A DNA stretch of 63,011 nucleotides, from positions 1 through 63,011 of the forward strand of contig CAYLKS010000011.1 in assembly GCA_964384205.1 (NCBI GenBank). Reading direction: 5' to 3'. The DNA is from CAYLKS01 sp964384205 [NCBI: uncultured bacterium] (GTDB lineage: Bacteria > JAGOEH01). Positions within the stretch are counted from its first letter, which is position 1; every line of letters begins with the position of its first letter. Made by a program: the position numbers and the translations under genes. The notes below the pieces were generated by a model, which saw only the letters and a program-made list of their open reading frames with translations, did no database searches and was not told the origin of the DNA. This document shows, piece after piece, positions 25,001-37,769 of this stretch.

Positions 25001-27616
25001 ATCAAATATAGTTGATATATTATCATCTATTATTTTTATTTTACATTTTTTACTATTTATCTCCGGAATTATCCATTGGTAGCTTCCTTTACTACCTTCT
25101 ATTCCTTTTATTATAGATTTGTATGGATATGTGTCTTTAGTTTTATAGTATAAGGATACATTGCTTATTTCATAGTTATAGTCCCATTTTATATCAATTA
25201 CGCTGTCTTTTATAAAATATTCTCCACCTGCAGGATATAATAATTTTATGAATCTTTTGCTTCTTATTGTAAAATACATTTCGCTTGTGTCTGTAATGTC
25301 CGTATTTTTCACTTGCGCTATAATAAAGCAGCTATCAGATGTTTGTAAGTTCGAAGGTATTTGCCATTTGTAATAATTTTCTTTGACAACTACATTATCC
25401 GCAATAGTATCTTTTTGGCTTCCTATATATAGAATCAGTCTTAATAAACTATCTTCTATTATACCGGTGTATGTCCATGATATTGTAATTGTATCTCCGA
25501 TTTCATATTCTGTGTTTGTTTGTGGTTCTTCTAACTGAAATCGATTGTGGTATATAGTTATATGGCTTATTTTATCGTATACATTATTATCTTGATAATC
25601 TTCTACTTTTATGTAACAGTTTGATATATTTGTATCTGGTACCTGCCAATCATAATTATTTTCTGCTGTTGTTATTATATTATTATAAGTTGCTTCATTA
25701 TCGAAACTGTATAATATTTTTACGCTATCTATTATTCCATATTTAATCCATTCTATTTTGCATATACTATTATATTCAAATTTTTCACCTTCCTGAGGTT
25801 TAGTTATTTCGATTTTTCTTTTTGGATTTATTGTAAATACATCGTCAGATTCATCTGATTTATTTTCATCATATTTATATGTTATTTTAATTTTACAGTT
25901 TGTTGAAGTATTGCTTAATGTATCTGGCAATTTTAAAAAGTATTTATATGTTGATATATTATTTTCTTCAGTACTTGTTTTATTCAAATTAGAAAATGAA
26001 CTATCTATTTTAATATAGTTTTCTCCAGAGTTATAGCTTAAATAGAAATATACTTCATTCAATAAATTAGAAAGTTTATATGTAACTTGTATTTCATCAC
26101 CAGCTTCATATTCTTCTCCACCATTGGGCCTGATAATAGTGATAGAACTATCATTATATATAAAGACAGTATAAGGATTTGACCAATCTGATGTGGCTTG
26201 ATGTATATCTTTTGCCTGGACAGAGATAGAGTAATTTCCTATTGATGACCATGTATGGGTTGCGGATACAATTTCTCCGGATGCCATAGGACCTATCCAA
26301 TTAGAAAATGAGCCATCGTCCCAATTAAACATATAATAAATACTATCCCCATCAGGATCATTTGTTTTTGCAGTATATGTATAAGATTGACCGGGTGTTC
26401 CTTCGTAAGGACCGGATAGAATAGATGGCATATAAGGAGGGTTAGAGGTAATTTTAAAATACCATATAGGTCCTATAGTTTCATCACCATAGCTATCTTT
26501 TACTATTACTCTCCAGTAATATGTATTACCTTTCTCCAAATTTTCTATTAATGTAGAGAAATTATTAGTAGAATCACCGTAAACAGTTCTTATTGAATCT
26601 AAATTTGATGAATCTGTTCCGAAATATAAAATACAGTAGATAGAATCTTCCTCTGGGTCATCGGCATGCCATGATAAAGTAACATTAGTGTCTGATATAA
26701 CAGCACCATTTGAAGGACTTATTATAGTAGGACTATTAGGAGCCTCATTTGAAGTAGTTAAATTTAAAGAGACATTATTAAACATGAGCTCAGATGGCGT
26801 ATATTGAGTCTCGTTAGAATAATAATCAGCACATACCATTATTAAGAATTTAAATTTTTTATCTGAAGAATTATTTAAATAATTAATACCATTACTATTA
26901 AATTGTATGTTCTGTCTCGCTGGTACAGTATCTATAATAGGAAAATCATTACTTAACGGAACATCATTATAAGCTATCTTATCACTGCATTGGAAATTGT
27001 AATTAATATCTGAGATAGGGCTTGTACTTTCTAAAATTAACATACTATCCAAACAATCAGAGTTATCATGATCAGCATGTAAAACATTTATAGATAAAAA
27101 TGCATCAGTTATTTGGTGTTTCCCTATTGAGTTACAGTCGAAAAAAAGTAAAGTTCTATGGCAATACCCTATACTTTGTTCAATGTCAGTAAACCATTTT
27201 ACTACTAAAGTATCACCATCTACCACTATACTATCGCATTTATCTTGAGCATCAGTGGCAGTGCCTTCTTGTATCATGTCATTTGAAAATTGAGTTGTTA
27301 AAATGTTTATAGAGTCATTTTTGGATGGGGGTAATGCTCCTCCTTGCCCTATAGATGTTCCATAAAAAGTGGCACTTTTTGATAATCCTGTTATATAGTT
27401 ATAATTATTCTGTTTGATTTTTATTACAGCATTTAATTTAAGTAGTTCTTTTTTATTAATTTGATTTAATAAATTTTGACTAATATAAAGAGTATCATTA
27501 GCTTTTATTTTATTTTTTACTATTTCAATGTCAATTTTAGATTGAAGAATGTAATTTTTAGCGTAGATGGTACTATTTAATATTATTATGAATAATATTA
27601 AAAATATATTTTTCAT
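22010..27616 (-). CDS. Giant exported multi-domain protein with T9SS type A sorting domain
   Basis: A 1868-residue secreted protein of unknown activity. A signal peptide is at about 1-19. The N-terminal 280 residues have no recognised domain. An Fn3-like domain (about 292-388) and a PKD-like domain (about 392-487, NDPDGDS and WDDGS) follow. Next are five related Ig-like repeats starting near 492, 602, 690, 787 and 882, each with a beginning like RPNGGEEYEAGDEI, as in the Kre9/Knh1-type repeat family. About 975-1065 resembles a HYDIN/ASPM-type Ig domain. Fn3-like strands continue to about 1780. The C-terminal sorting domain has YQNYPNPFNGKTT, AGLYFYSIKYGN and ends KKMLFVK. It is probably surface-bound or released, acting in adhesion or as a scaffold. 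A GAGGGGG ribosome-binding site precedes ATG 27616. It is a single-gene unit. Confidence 0.8.
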   Translation of the reverse strand: MKNIFLILFIIILNSTIYAKNYILQSKIDIEIVKNKIKANDTLYISQNLLNQINKKELLKLNAVIKIKQNNYNYITGLSKSATFYGTSIGQGGALPPSKNDSINILTTQFSNDMIQEGTATDAQDKCDSIVVDGDTLVVKWFTDIEQSIGYCHRTLLFFDCNSIGKHQITDAFLSINVLHADHDNSDCLDSMLILESTSPISDINYNFQCSDKIAYNDVPLSNDFPIIDTVPARQNIQFNSNGINYLNNSSDKKFKFLIMVCADYYSNETQYTPSELMFNNVSLNLTTSNEAPNSPTIISPSNGAVISDTNVTLSWHADDPEEDSIYCILYFGTDSSNLDSIRTVYGDSTNNFSTLIENLEKGNTYYWRVIVKDSYGDETIGPIWYFKITSNPPYMPSILSGPYEGTPGQSYTYTAKTNDPDGDSIYYMFNWDDGSFSNWIGPMASGEIVSATHTWSSIGNYSISVQAKDIHQATSDWSNPYTVFIYNDSSITIIRPNGGEEYEAGDEIQVTYKLSNLLNEVYFYLSYNSGENYIKIDSSFSNLNKTSTEENNISTYKYFLKLPDTLSNTSTNCKIKITYKYDENKSDESDDVFTINPKRKIEITKPQEGEKFEYNSICKIEWIKYGIIDSVKILYSFDNEATYNNIITTAENNYDWQVPDTNISNCYIKVEDYQDNNVYDKISHITIYHNRFQLEEPQTNTEYEIGDTITISWTYTGIIEDSLLRLILYIGSQKDTIADNVVVKENYYKWQIPSNLQTSDSCFIIAQVKNTDITDTSEMYFTIRSKRFIKLLYPAGGEYFIKDSVIDIKWDYNYEISNVSLYYKTKDTYPYKSIIKGIEGSKGSYQWIIPEINSKKCKIKIIDDNISTIFDTNEIHFTITDTPYIYVDSLRKKIYNAGDTIIVSWSNKGIIDTILISLSTDGGNSWKELYKELNNGIKKVKLPEIDSKNNKFKITHWLLPKYYGESEEFEITSGSLYVKIDSIDLKKVNIGTSDTAIIKVYNNSTISKKIDSIIIKSNTPEIFKIIEGAGKKINSNDSTDVKIEFIPSDTILYTGLIKIYGDEREYLIKIQGKGDIPTYKFTTRPIIEELTDTTLQMYWVVDNSEALDCYYYFGTNKETMDSLLIYEVKGEYRIKKEQLTSNTKYYYDIRYFYNNKYNVLSNGIDSILTLEKKEIKEVPITEKPQILYISYNTIIVGFNTDEIIEGVCKLNIGETLIEEKTDDIKSKKHIIKFENLNPSTLYNLVPGVVRNKENKYSNFTIEVKTKSSPDTTKPMILRGPYINAGATNAIVTIYATEACDATLSLYNSITQNDNTLLYQIRDSVIQIMHQFILTNLQPGETYSISILLTDLAGNNYNWPSEGTSLYKQIGLENLNKITGGNSFNTNKNADTLSPEFTITPYTMIIYDSLAIIKYQTDEQTRYKLYIYQANNPINYIESQKYEFTHKIYVTRLLPGTKYKGIITVEDLSGNETEYSKNIEFTTKLKYEPVTASTKLPLNIYKTENYNVLYWETDIAGDSRVKSDSITWSPNYIYYYNNEIDENHIIVISDVSEKQLKYIELKSNDYYDNEIYKDNIEDANVGAQSLSFVYSPEIVYNYEGKIIIYCETNIISSMNINYKEIIGGDYIPIYNNELNKIHKVIIGGLKYNSNYEFKIELSDIEGNKINKNLQIKTRDETEKDTIKPEGVKKVNVEIDSTGLINVKWEGSGAYDLLGYNVYRIEEPDTILLINGYKNEYYIDDNILNGKTIRYGIEEEDIAGNTSNIVCSEKLTNIQDRTKNLIKIISLYQNYPNPFNGKTTIKIIASKDAEVDFEVNDILGKIITNKKIHLKGRVEYKEILDLSRYPAGLYFYSIKYGNKKIVKKMLFVK

Positions 27617-27878
27617 TTTATTCCCCCTCGCGAGTTTTATCTCTTATTATAAAATAAATAAAAAGTAACAAAAACTTTTTTTTATATTATAAGTTATTTA
27701 TTATTAATGAAAAATTAATGAAAAATTGAATTTTAGAGATGAAAAAAGGCATCAGAAGAACTTTAAACCAAAATATTTAAATATATATGTTACTGAAAAA
27801 ATTTTGTAAAAAAACAGTATTTGTCAAATAATTTATATTATTAAGAAGGCGGAATAAAAATAAAAAAAGTAGGTTGTT
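27617..27878. other. Divergent intergenic region
   Basis: 262 bases between the giant minus-strand gene and the decayed PAS-GGDEF gene. On the minus strand a G-rich ribosome-binding site (GAGGGGG, 27629-27623) and a TATAAT-like element (27651-27646) are visible, but without a good -35 match at 17 bases. The remainder is A/T-rich with no open frame or hairpin of note. Confidence 0.5.
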
Positions 27879-28788
27879 ATGGATAAATCTAAAATAAAAT
27901 ATAAAATAGGAATAGATTTAGAAAGTGATTTTTGTTTTTATTTATTAGATAATTTATATGAGGGAGTATATTTACTTGATCGTAATAGAAAAATATTGTA
28001 TTGGAACAAAACAGCAGAAAAAATCACTGGATTTACATCAGATGAAGTAGTGGGGAGTTTTTGTGCGGATAATATATTACAACATATTGATGAATATGGA
28101 AATATTTTATGTATGGGAAGTTGTCCGGTATTAATGGCAATTAATGATGGTAAAAATCATTTAGCAAAAGCATTTCTTCATAATAAAAAAGGATATAGAG
28201 TTCCAGTATTCATTTGAGTTGTTACTTTAATTAATTCTAATGCAGAGATAGTTGGAGCAATAGAGATTTTTTCAGATATAAGTAATTATAGAGAGCTTGA
28301 AATGAGAGTTAAAGAACTTGAAAAGCTCGCGATATTAGATAATCTTACAGGAATTAGAAATCGTAATTACATGGAAAAAGAATTTTATATTAAGTTTAAA
28401 GAGCATAGATATATTGGAATTAATTTTGGAGTTTTTTTATAGATACTGATAATTTTAAACAAATTAACGACAAATGATGTTGGTAATGAGGTTTTAAAAT
28501 TTATAGCTGGGGTTTTTAAGCATAATTTAAGGCATTTTGATATTGTTTGTAGATGGGGGAGGAGATGAATTTTTAATAATTTTATATAATGTAGATTTCA
28601 ACAGCTGAGAGATTGAGAGTACTTATAGAACAATCTTATTTAATGATAAATGGTAAAAAAATAAGTGTTACTATTTCAATTGGTGCTGCAATGGCAAGGG
28701 ATAATGATTTTTTAGAAAATTTTTTTAAAATAGTGGATTCTTTGTTAAAAGTAAGACTCATGGTGGTAATATGGTTTCTTACGGTTAG
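27879..28788 (+). pseudogene. Decayed PAS-GGDEF diguanylate cyclase
   Basis: Remains of a gene of about 300 codons. The first frame gives an intact PAS domain (LLDRNRKILYWNKTAEKITG) that stops at a TGA at 28215-28217. The same frame resumes with VVTLINSNAEIVGAIEIFSDIS, a coiled segment and LDNLTGIRNRNYMEKEF, the normal start of a GGDEF domain. Then lesions appear: a shift in the T run at 28432-28438 before IDTDNFKQIND, a loss where YGH should follow INDK near 28475, an extra G in the run before GAGATGAA near 28555-28560 (which splits GGDEF), a missing base near 28595-28600, and another near 28747. The ancestral RHFD inhibition site is still readable. Other genes in the window show no such damage, so real decay is more likely than sequencing error. 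Confidence 0.85.
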
Positions 28789-28894
28789 AGGATATGGAAT
28801 ATTTTAGTCTTATATAGTTAAATGGCTTGCAGGTTATATTCTTTAGAGTGTTGTTTTAATATAATTTTTAAAAATATATTCATTATTTATTTTC

Positions 28895-28923
28895 TTGACA
28901 AAGAAGTTTTTTTTTTCTAAATT
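28895..28923 (+). promoter_or_regulatory. Promoter giving a possibly leaderless mRNA
   Basis: TTGACA at 28895-28900, 17 bases and TAAATT at 28918-28923. Transcription should start near 28930, at or beside the ATG at 28929, and there is no room for a ribosome-binding site. Confidence 0.65.
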
Positions 28924-28928
28924 AAATT

Positions 28929-32382
<3,454 letters not shown>

Positions 32383-32393
<11 letters not shown>

Positions 32394-33648
32394 AGAGTTC
32401 TGGGATTTTTTGTATAGTTTACGTCATAAAGGAATGAAATATGAAATTGATAGAATAAAAAATTTTTTAGAAGAGACCGGTAGAGTATATAAAAATTATA
32501 AAATTTTCCATATTGTTGGAACTAATGGAAAAGGCAGTGTAGCATCGATTTTGAATCAATTATTGATAGAGCATGGTTATAAGACAGGGTGCTTTAGATC
32601 TCCTCATCTTTATTCTCCATTGGAGCGTATTACTGTTGACAATAATTTAATTGAGGAGGATTTTATAATAGATTGGTATAACAGGTATAAAAAACAAATT
32701 GAAAAATATTCATTATCATTTTTTGAAATTTTTACTGCTCTTGCATTACATTATTTTTATTTTACAGGTGTTGACTGGGCTATACTTGAAGCTGGTCTTG
32801 GTGGAAGATTAGATGCAACAAATGTTGTTTCTCCTGTAGGATTAATTATTACTAATATTTCTCTGGATCATGAAAGGATTTTAGGAGATACTGTTGAAAA
32901 AATAGCTATTGAAAAATTTGAAGCTATAAAACCGAATGTCAATGTTTTTTTAGGGTTTCAATCTTATTATGCTCAAATAATTGATATTTTAAAAGAGAAA
33001 ATAGAACAGAAAAAAGCTAATTTGTTAGATTGCAATAAAATTGTAGATTTAAATATTAAATATTTTGACTTAAATGGTACTTTATTTGATTTACAGATTG
33101 ATAATGAGAAATTCGATGATTTATTTATAAAATTAGCAGGAGAATATCAGGTTTATAATGCGGCGGTTGCTATATCAGCCTTTATTAATAATATCAATAA
33201 TTATAGTTATGACAATATTAAAAAAGCTTTGCATAATATTATATGGAGAGGAAGGCTTGAGCGGATTAGTAATGACCCGGAGATTTTTGTAGATGTATCG
33301 CATAATATTGATGGTATTGAAAAAACATTTAATTTTTTAAAAAAGATAGACTTTGAGAAAGTACCGGTGATATTTTTTTCTATATTGAGGAGGAAAAAAT
33401 TTGATAAAATTTTTCAATTTCTTGAACGAACTGGGTTTGAAATTATATTAATTCCAATGGAGTATTATGAAGGTTTTAGTTTATCAGAGTTACAGAATTT
33501 AAAAGAAGAATATAAAATTCCATTTGAGATCCAGGAATTTTCAGTAGATTTAATTAATAAATATAAAAATCGTACCATTTTTATAATGGGGAGTCATTAT
33601 TTATTAGAGGAGATTGTACCAAAAATAAAAAAAAGACTTTTTAAATAA
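32383..33648 (+). CDS. folC: Folylpolyglutamate synthase / dihydrofolate synthase
   Basis: A 421-residue Mur-ligase-family enzyme that adds glutamate to dihydropteroate and to folates in the cytoplasm. It has HIVGTNGKGSVAS (ATP P-loop, about residues 42-54), FRSPHLYSPLERI, TALALHYFYF, EAGLGGRLDATNVV and TNISLDHERILGDTVEKIAIEKF, all diagnostic. The C-terminal domain has WRGRLERI and DVSHNIDGI. Length is normal. The start overlaps the kinase gene by 11 bases, suggesting translation coupling. It ends a unit that began with the antiporter or serS. Confidence 0.95.
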
Positions 33649-33688
33649 AAAATATTTTTTTATATTTTAGGTTTTTTTATTATTTTTC

Positions 33689-33716
33689 TTGACTTAGAAT
33701 TAGGTTTTTATATTTT
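33689..33716 (+). promoter_or_regulatory. Promoter of rocD
   Basis: TTGACT at 33689-33694, 16 bases and TATTTT at 33711-33716. An AAAAGGAGG ribosome-binding site then precedes the ATG at 33744. Confidence 0.55.
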
Positions 33717-33743
33717 TTTTAAGATTTAAAAAAAGGAGGATAT

Positions 33744-34949
33744 ATGTCTTTAACATCAAAAGAAATTATTGAATTAACAAACAAATATGGTGCAAATAAT
33801 TATGCTCCATTAGAAGTTGTTATACAAAAAGCAGAAGGATGCTGGGTTTGGGACCCTGAAGGGAAAAAATATCTTGATATGTTGAGTTCTTATTCTGCTA
33901 TTAATCATGGACATAGGCATCCAGAAATTCTTAAGGCAATGATTGAGCAGACAGAACGAGTTACATTGACATCAAGGGCTTTTCATAATGATAGATTGTA
34001 TGAATTGTTAGAAAAAATTGCGAAAGTTACTAAAAAAGAAAAAGTATTACCTATGAATTCTGGTGCGGAAGCTGTTGAAACAGCTTTGAAAATTATTAGA
34101 AAATGGGCTTATTTAAAAAAAGGTATTCCTGAAAATAAAGCAGAAATTATAGTATCTGGTAATAATTTTCATGGTAGAACTATTACTATAATTAGTTTTT
34201 CCACAGAAGAACAATATAAAAAAGGATTCGGGCCTTTTACGCCTGGCTTTAAAGTAATTCCTTTTGGAGATATAAAAGTTTTAGAAGAGGCTATAAATGA
34301 AAATACAGCTGCATTTTTAACAGAACCTATTCAAGGGGAAGGTGGGATTATTGTTCCGCCGGAAGGATTTTTAAAGCAGGCAAAAGAACTATGTGAAAAG
34401 CATAATGTATTACTTGCTGTTGATGAAATTCAAACTGGCCTTGGTAGAACAGGGAAAATGTTTGCTTTTGAATATGATAATATAGAGCCGGATGTTATTA
34501 TAATTGGTAAAGCTTTGGGTGGAGGCGTTTATCCTGTATCCGCAGTTGCATGTAATAATGATATTATGGATGTGATAAAACCTGGAGATCATGGTTCAAC
34601 TTTTGGTGGTAATCCTCTGGCAGCAGCAGTCGGTGTTAAATCTTTGGAAATTATTGAAAGAGATGATTTACCTGGTCAGGCTATGGAAAAGGGGAAATAT
34701 TTTATGGATGAATTAAGGAAGATTGATCATCCTCAAATTAAAGAAATTAGAGGTAGAGGTTTATTAATAGGGTTAGAGTTACATAAAGGTGATAAAAACG
34801 CTCATGATTATTGTGAAGAATTAAGAGAAGAAGGGGTGCTTTGTAAGGATACTCATGATACTGTTATTAGATTTGCGCCTCCTCTTGTAATCACCAAAGA
34901 AGAAATGGATTTTGCTTTAGATAAAATTAGAAAGATCTTTTCAAAATAA
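33744..34949 (+). CDS. rocD: Ornithine aminotransferase
   Basis: A 401-residue PLP enzyme of the class III aminotransferases. It moves the delta-amino group of ornithine to 2-oxoglutarate, giving glutamate semialdehyde. The N terminus TNKYGANNYAPLEVVI is characteristic of ornithine aminotransferases. MNSGAEAVETALK binds the PLP phosphate, NNFHGRTITIIS and EPIQGEGGI follow, DEIQTGLGRTG contains the PLP-stacking Asp, and Lys256 in IIGKALGGG is the Schiff-base lysine. HGSTFGGNPLAAA completes the site. It has its own promoter and terminator, so it is a single-gene unit in arginine/ornithine use or proline synthesis. N-acetylornithine or 4-aminobutyrate aminotransferase are less likely alternatives. 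Confidence 0.92.
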   Translation: MSLTSKEIIELTNKYGANNYAPLEVVIQKAEGCWVWDPEGKKYLDMLSSYSAINHGHRHPEILKAMIEQTERVTLTSRAFHNDRLYELLEKIAKVTKKEKVLPMNSGAEAVETALKIIRKWAYLKKGIPENKAEIIVSGNNFHGRTITIISFSTEEQYKKGFGPFTPGFKVIPFGDIKVLEEAINENTAAFLTEPIQGEGGIIVPPEGFLKQAKELCEKHNVLLAVDEIQTGLGRTGKMFAFEYDNIEPDVIIIGKALGGGVYPVSAVACNNDIMDVIKPGDHGSTFGGNPLAAAVGVKSLEIIERDDLPGQAMEKGKYFMDELRKIDHPQIKEIRGRGLLIGLELHKGDKNAHDYCEELREEGVLCKDTHDTVIRFAPPLVITKEEMDFALDKIRKIFSK

Positions 34950-34978
34950 AGGTTTTTTTCAAGATATTTTCAATAAAT

Positions 34979-35012
34979 AAGGGAAGAGTTTATAATGCTC
35001 TTCCCTTTATTT
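34979..35012 (+). terminator. Rho-independent terminator after rocD
   Basis: GGGAAGAG (34981-34988) pairs with CTCTTCCC (34998-35005) around a nine-base loop, followed by TTTATTT. Confidence 0.8.
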
Positions 35013-35156
35013 CAAATATATTGTTGCAAAAGAGATAGTTAAAAATTTTCTTTTATAAATCTTTTTTAGTGTTATATCAAAGAAGATAGAGGGGTATAAT
35101 ATTTTTATTGCTTTTTTATCGATCGTTTGTTATTTTTGCTTCAAAGAGGAGGATTT

Positions 35157-37640
35157 ATGAAAAAAAATGTAGTATTCTTTTTTATTATTTTAAATTTCTT
35201 TATTTATTGTTCTAAAAGAACTAATTTTGATACTGCTAAAGGATATTTTTTTAATAATGATAAAAGTAAAATTACCTTTATATATAATCCCTCTGATTAT
35301 AAAATAAGTTTATCTCCTGATAAAAAAGTATATGTGGCAGGTTCTTTTAATGGTTGGGCTGAGGCTAAATTTAAACCGTACTGGTATTTAAAATATGATA
35401 AAACAGATAAATTATATAAACTTACTGTTCCTGTGGATTCTGTTATGAAAGCTGGCGATTCTGATTTTCCAGAGTTTAAATTTGTTATTTCCCCTTCAGG
35501 ATGGCAAGTTTTGACTTTTATCCCTCAACAATATCAAAAAAATGGAAATTTATGGATTAATTTGAATGAAAATAAAGATGATATTCCTCCTATTATTAAA
35601 TCTTATGAAATTACAAAAGTTAATGAAATATCTATTCATTTTAATGAACCTATAAGCAATATCTCTCTTAAAAAAGAGCATTTTGATATTAAACCTATTT
35701 TGAATATAAAAAATTTGGCTTTATCAGCAAATAAAAAAACTATATTAATAACAACAGATAGCATTGATCTTAAAAAATATAATTATTTATCTCCATATAG
35801 GATTTTTTTATCAAATATTGAAGATTTGTCAGGAAATGTAATTAAAAAAGCAATAGAAATTGAACCAGAATTTTCAAGGGATGTTCTTCGATCTTATTTT
35901 TTATCACTGATACCATCAGATAAATATGCACCAGGCATTTGGGAGAGCGGGAATAATGTTATTTTTAGATTATTTGGGCCAAGACTTACAGATGTGAAGC
36001 TTTTGTTTTTTAAAAAATATGACGATTCTCTTGCCTCGAAGGAAGTTAGTCTTTCATTAGTATATCCGGGCATATGGGAAGTAAAGGTTTCAAAAAGGTT
36101 TTTATTAAATAATAAATATTATAAATATCGGATTTATAAAAATAAAAAATCTTTTATAATTTCTGATCCATATGCTAGAGCTAATATTCGATCTAATGGG
36201 AAAAGTATTTATGTCCCTATTGATAATTTTAAATGGACAGATAAGAATTATAGAACACCTTTAAAGAGTAATATAATAATTTATGAAACTCATATAGTTG
36301 ACCTTACGTATAAAAATTTAAATGTTCCAGATAAATATAAAGGGAAATTTTTAGCATTAACATTGGATGCGGAAGGAACGCCATTGGATCATCTTAAAAA
36401 ATTAGGTATAAATGCTATTGAGTTTTTGCCAATTGAAGAAATCAGTAACGGTTATAATGATGATATTACAAAGAACTTTCATTGGGGATATATGACATCT
36501 TTGTATTTTGTTCCAGAATCAGATTATATTATAGATTTTAAAAATGGCAGTCATTTGGAAGAATTCAGAAAAATGGTGGATTTTTTACATAAAAACGGAA
36601 TTGCTGTTATTCTGGATGTTGTTTATAATCATACTGCGAATATTGATGGTTACTTTAAGTTGATTGATGAAAAATATTTTTATACAGGAACAAATTTTTC
36701 TTATTGTGGAAATGATTTTAATTGTAAGATGCCTTATGTAAAAAAATTTATAATGGATAATTTAAAATATTGGGTTAAATATGGCCATGTGGATGGATTC
36801 CGTTTTGATATGTCCCATAGAATGAATCAAGAAGAAATTTTATCAATAGAAAATATAAAAGAGCTAAATAGAGTTAAACCCACTAAAGGTGAGCTTATTT
36901 TGATTGCTGAAAATTGGGCAGAAAAAAGAGATGTTATAAGTGGTAGAGGCGTAGCTCAATGGAATGATCAGTTTAGAAATAGAGTAAAAAACTTCCTTGT
37001 TAATAAATCTTCTAATTTTGAATTGTATTCTTCCATTCGTTGGAGCTATGATAAAGGATGGTATAAAGATCCATTAGAATCTATTAATTATTTGGAAAGT
37101 CATGATGAAGAGACAGTAATAAATTTTCTAAAAGAATTTAAACATGATACTGAGTTTATTAAAACAAGAGCTAAATTAGGAGCTTTGATATTGGCCATTT
37201 CAACAGGTATACCAATGATATTGGAAGGCCAGGAGTTTGGGCGGGATAAAGTCAAACAAACACAGGATTTTGAAACAAATTGCCTCCATTGGGATAAATT
37301 AGTAAAAAATAATGATTTATTAGAATATTATAGAAGACTTTTTCTTTTTAGGAAAAGTTTTGATATATTTCATCCGGAAAAGGATCCGGGGGATTTAATT
37401 TATTATAAGAAAAATTTACCTGATGGAGTTTTTCATGGTATATTTAAAGATAAGAAAGGAATATTTGAATTACTTATAAATTTATCTTCAGGTACACATT
37501 ATTTTGATATTGGCGTTAGTTCCATTAATTTTGTAGTTGATAAAAATAAAGTTTATTTTCCTGATATGAAAAAAGTAATGTTAAAAGATAAAAAAATTTC
37601 TGTAGCAAGTGGAGATTTTATTTTATTAAAAACTAAATAA
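35157..37640 (+). CDS. GH13 alpha-glucan-active lipoprotein (pullulanase/amylase type)
   Basis: An 827-residue probable lipoprotein: the hydrophobic N terminus ends in NFFIYC-SKR (Cys18). An N-terminal CBM48/early-set-like beta domain has VYVAGSFNGWAEAKF near residue 55. A second beta domain near 250-360 (NVIFRLFGPRLTDVKLLFF) is the module that precedes pullulanase-type barrels. The catalytic barrel shows all four GH13 regions: DVVYNHT, GFRFDMSHR (nucleophile Asp551), LIAENWA (acid Glu585) and YLESHDEE (Asp650). It should cut alpha-1,6 or alpha-1,4 links in glycogen- or starch-like glucans outside the inner membrane. ATG 35157 is used because AGAGGAGGA precedes it; an in-frame TTG at 35127 has no such site. 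The exact linkage is uncertain. Confidence 0.88.
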   Translation: MKKNVVFFFIILNFFIYCSKRTNFDTAKGYFFNNDKSKITFIYNPSDYKISLSPDKKVYVAGSFNGWAEAKFKPYWYLKYDKTDKLYKLTVPVDSVMKAGDSDFPEFKFVISPSGWQVLTFIPQQYQKNGNLWINLNENKDDIPPIIKSYEITKVNEISIHFNEPISNISLKKEHFDIKPILNIKNLALSANKKTILITTDSIDLKKYNYLSPYRIFLSNIEDLSGNVIKKAIEIEPEFSRDVLRSYFLSLIPSDKYAPGIWESGNNVIFRLFGPRLTDVKLLFFKKYDDSLASKEVSLSLVYPGIWEVKVSKRFLLNNKYYKYRIYKNKKSFIISDPYARANIRSNGKSIYVPIDNFKWTDKNYRTPLKSNIIIYETHIVDLTYKNLNVPDKYKGKFLALTLDAEGTPLDHLKKLGINAIEFLPIEEISNGYNDDITKNFHWGYMTSLYFVPESDYIIDFKNGSHLEEFRKMVDFLHKNGIAVILDVVYNHTANIDGYFKLIDEKYFYTGTNFSYCGNDFNCKMPYVKKFIMDNLKYWVKYGHVDGFRFDMSHRMNQEEILSIENIKELNRVKPTKGELILIAENWAEKRDVISGRGVAQWNDQFRNRVKNFLVNKSSNFELYSSIRWSYDKGWYKDPLESINYLESHDEETVINFLKEFKHDTEFIKTRAKLGALILAISTGIPMILEGQEFGRDKVKQTQDFETNCLHWDKLVKNNDLLEYYRRLFLFRKSFDIFHPEKDPGDLIYYKKNLPDGVFHGIFKDKKGIFELLINLSSGTHYFDIGVSSINFVVDKNKVYFPDMKKVMLKDKKISVASGDFILLKTK

Positions 37641-37712
37641 TTTTTATTTATGTGAGTTCAACTAATTTTAACTTATTGAATATGTAGAAGATGGTTAATA
37701 TTATGTTTTAAC

Positions 37713-37741
37713 TTGACTTTTATATTTTCTTATGTTATATT
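37713..37741 (+). promoter_or_regulatory. Promoter of the bamA-lpx-gyrB-ftsB gene run
   Basis: TTGACT at 37713-37718, 17 bases and TATATT at 37736-37741, 28 bases before the bamA start. It is the only good promoter match I found ahead of the long run of genes to 51361. Confidence 0.7.
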
Positions 37742-37769
37742 TATCGCAAAAAATGAATGGGGATAGATA

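Noticed and set aside
27879-28217. Short intact PAS-only protein
   Set aside because: The same frame continues after the TGA with the rest of a PAS domain and a GGDEF start, so it is the front part of a broken longer gene.
28215-28217. TGA read as a sense codon
   Set aside because: TGA ends several intact genes (43800, 45999, 59645), and the same gene has further frameshifts that recoding would not repair.
35095-35100. TATAAT as the promoter of the GH13 lipoprotein gene
   Set aside because: No acceptable -35 element is present at 16-18 bases; promoter left unassigned.
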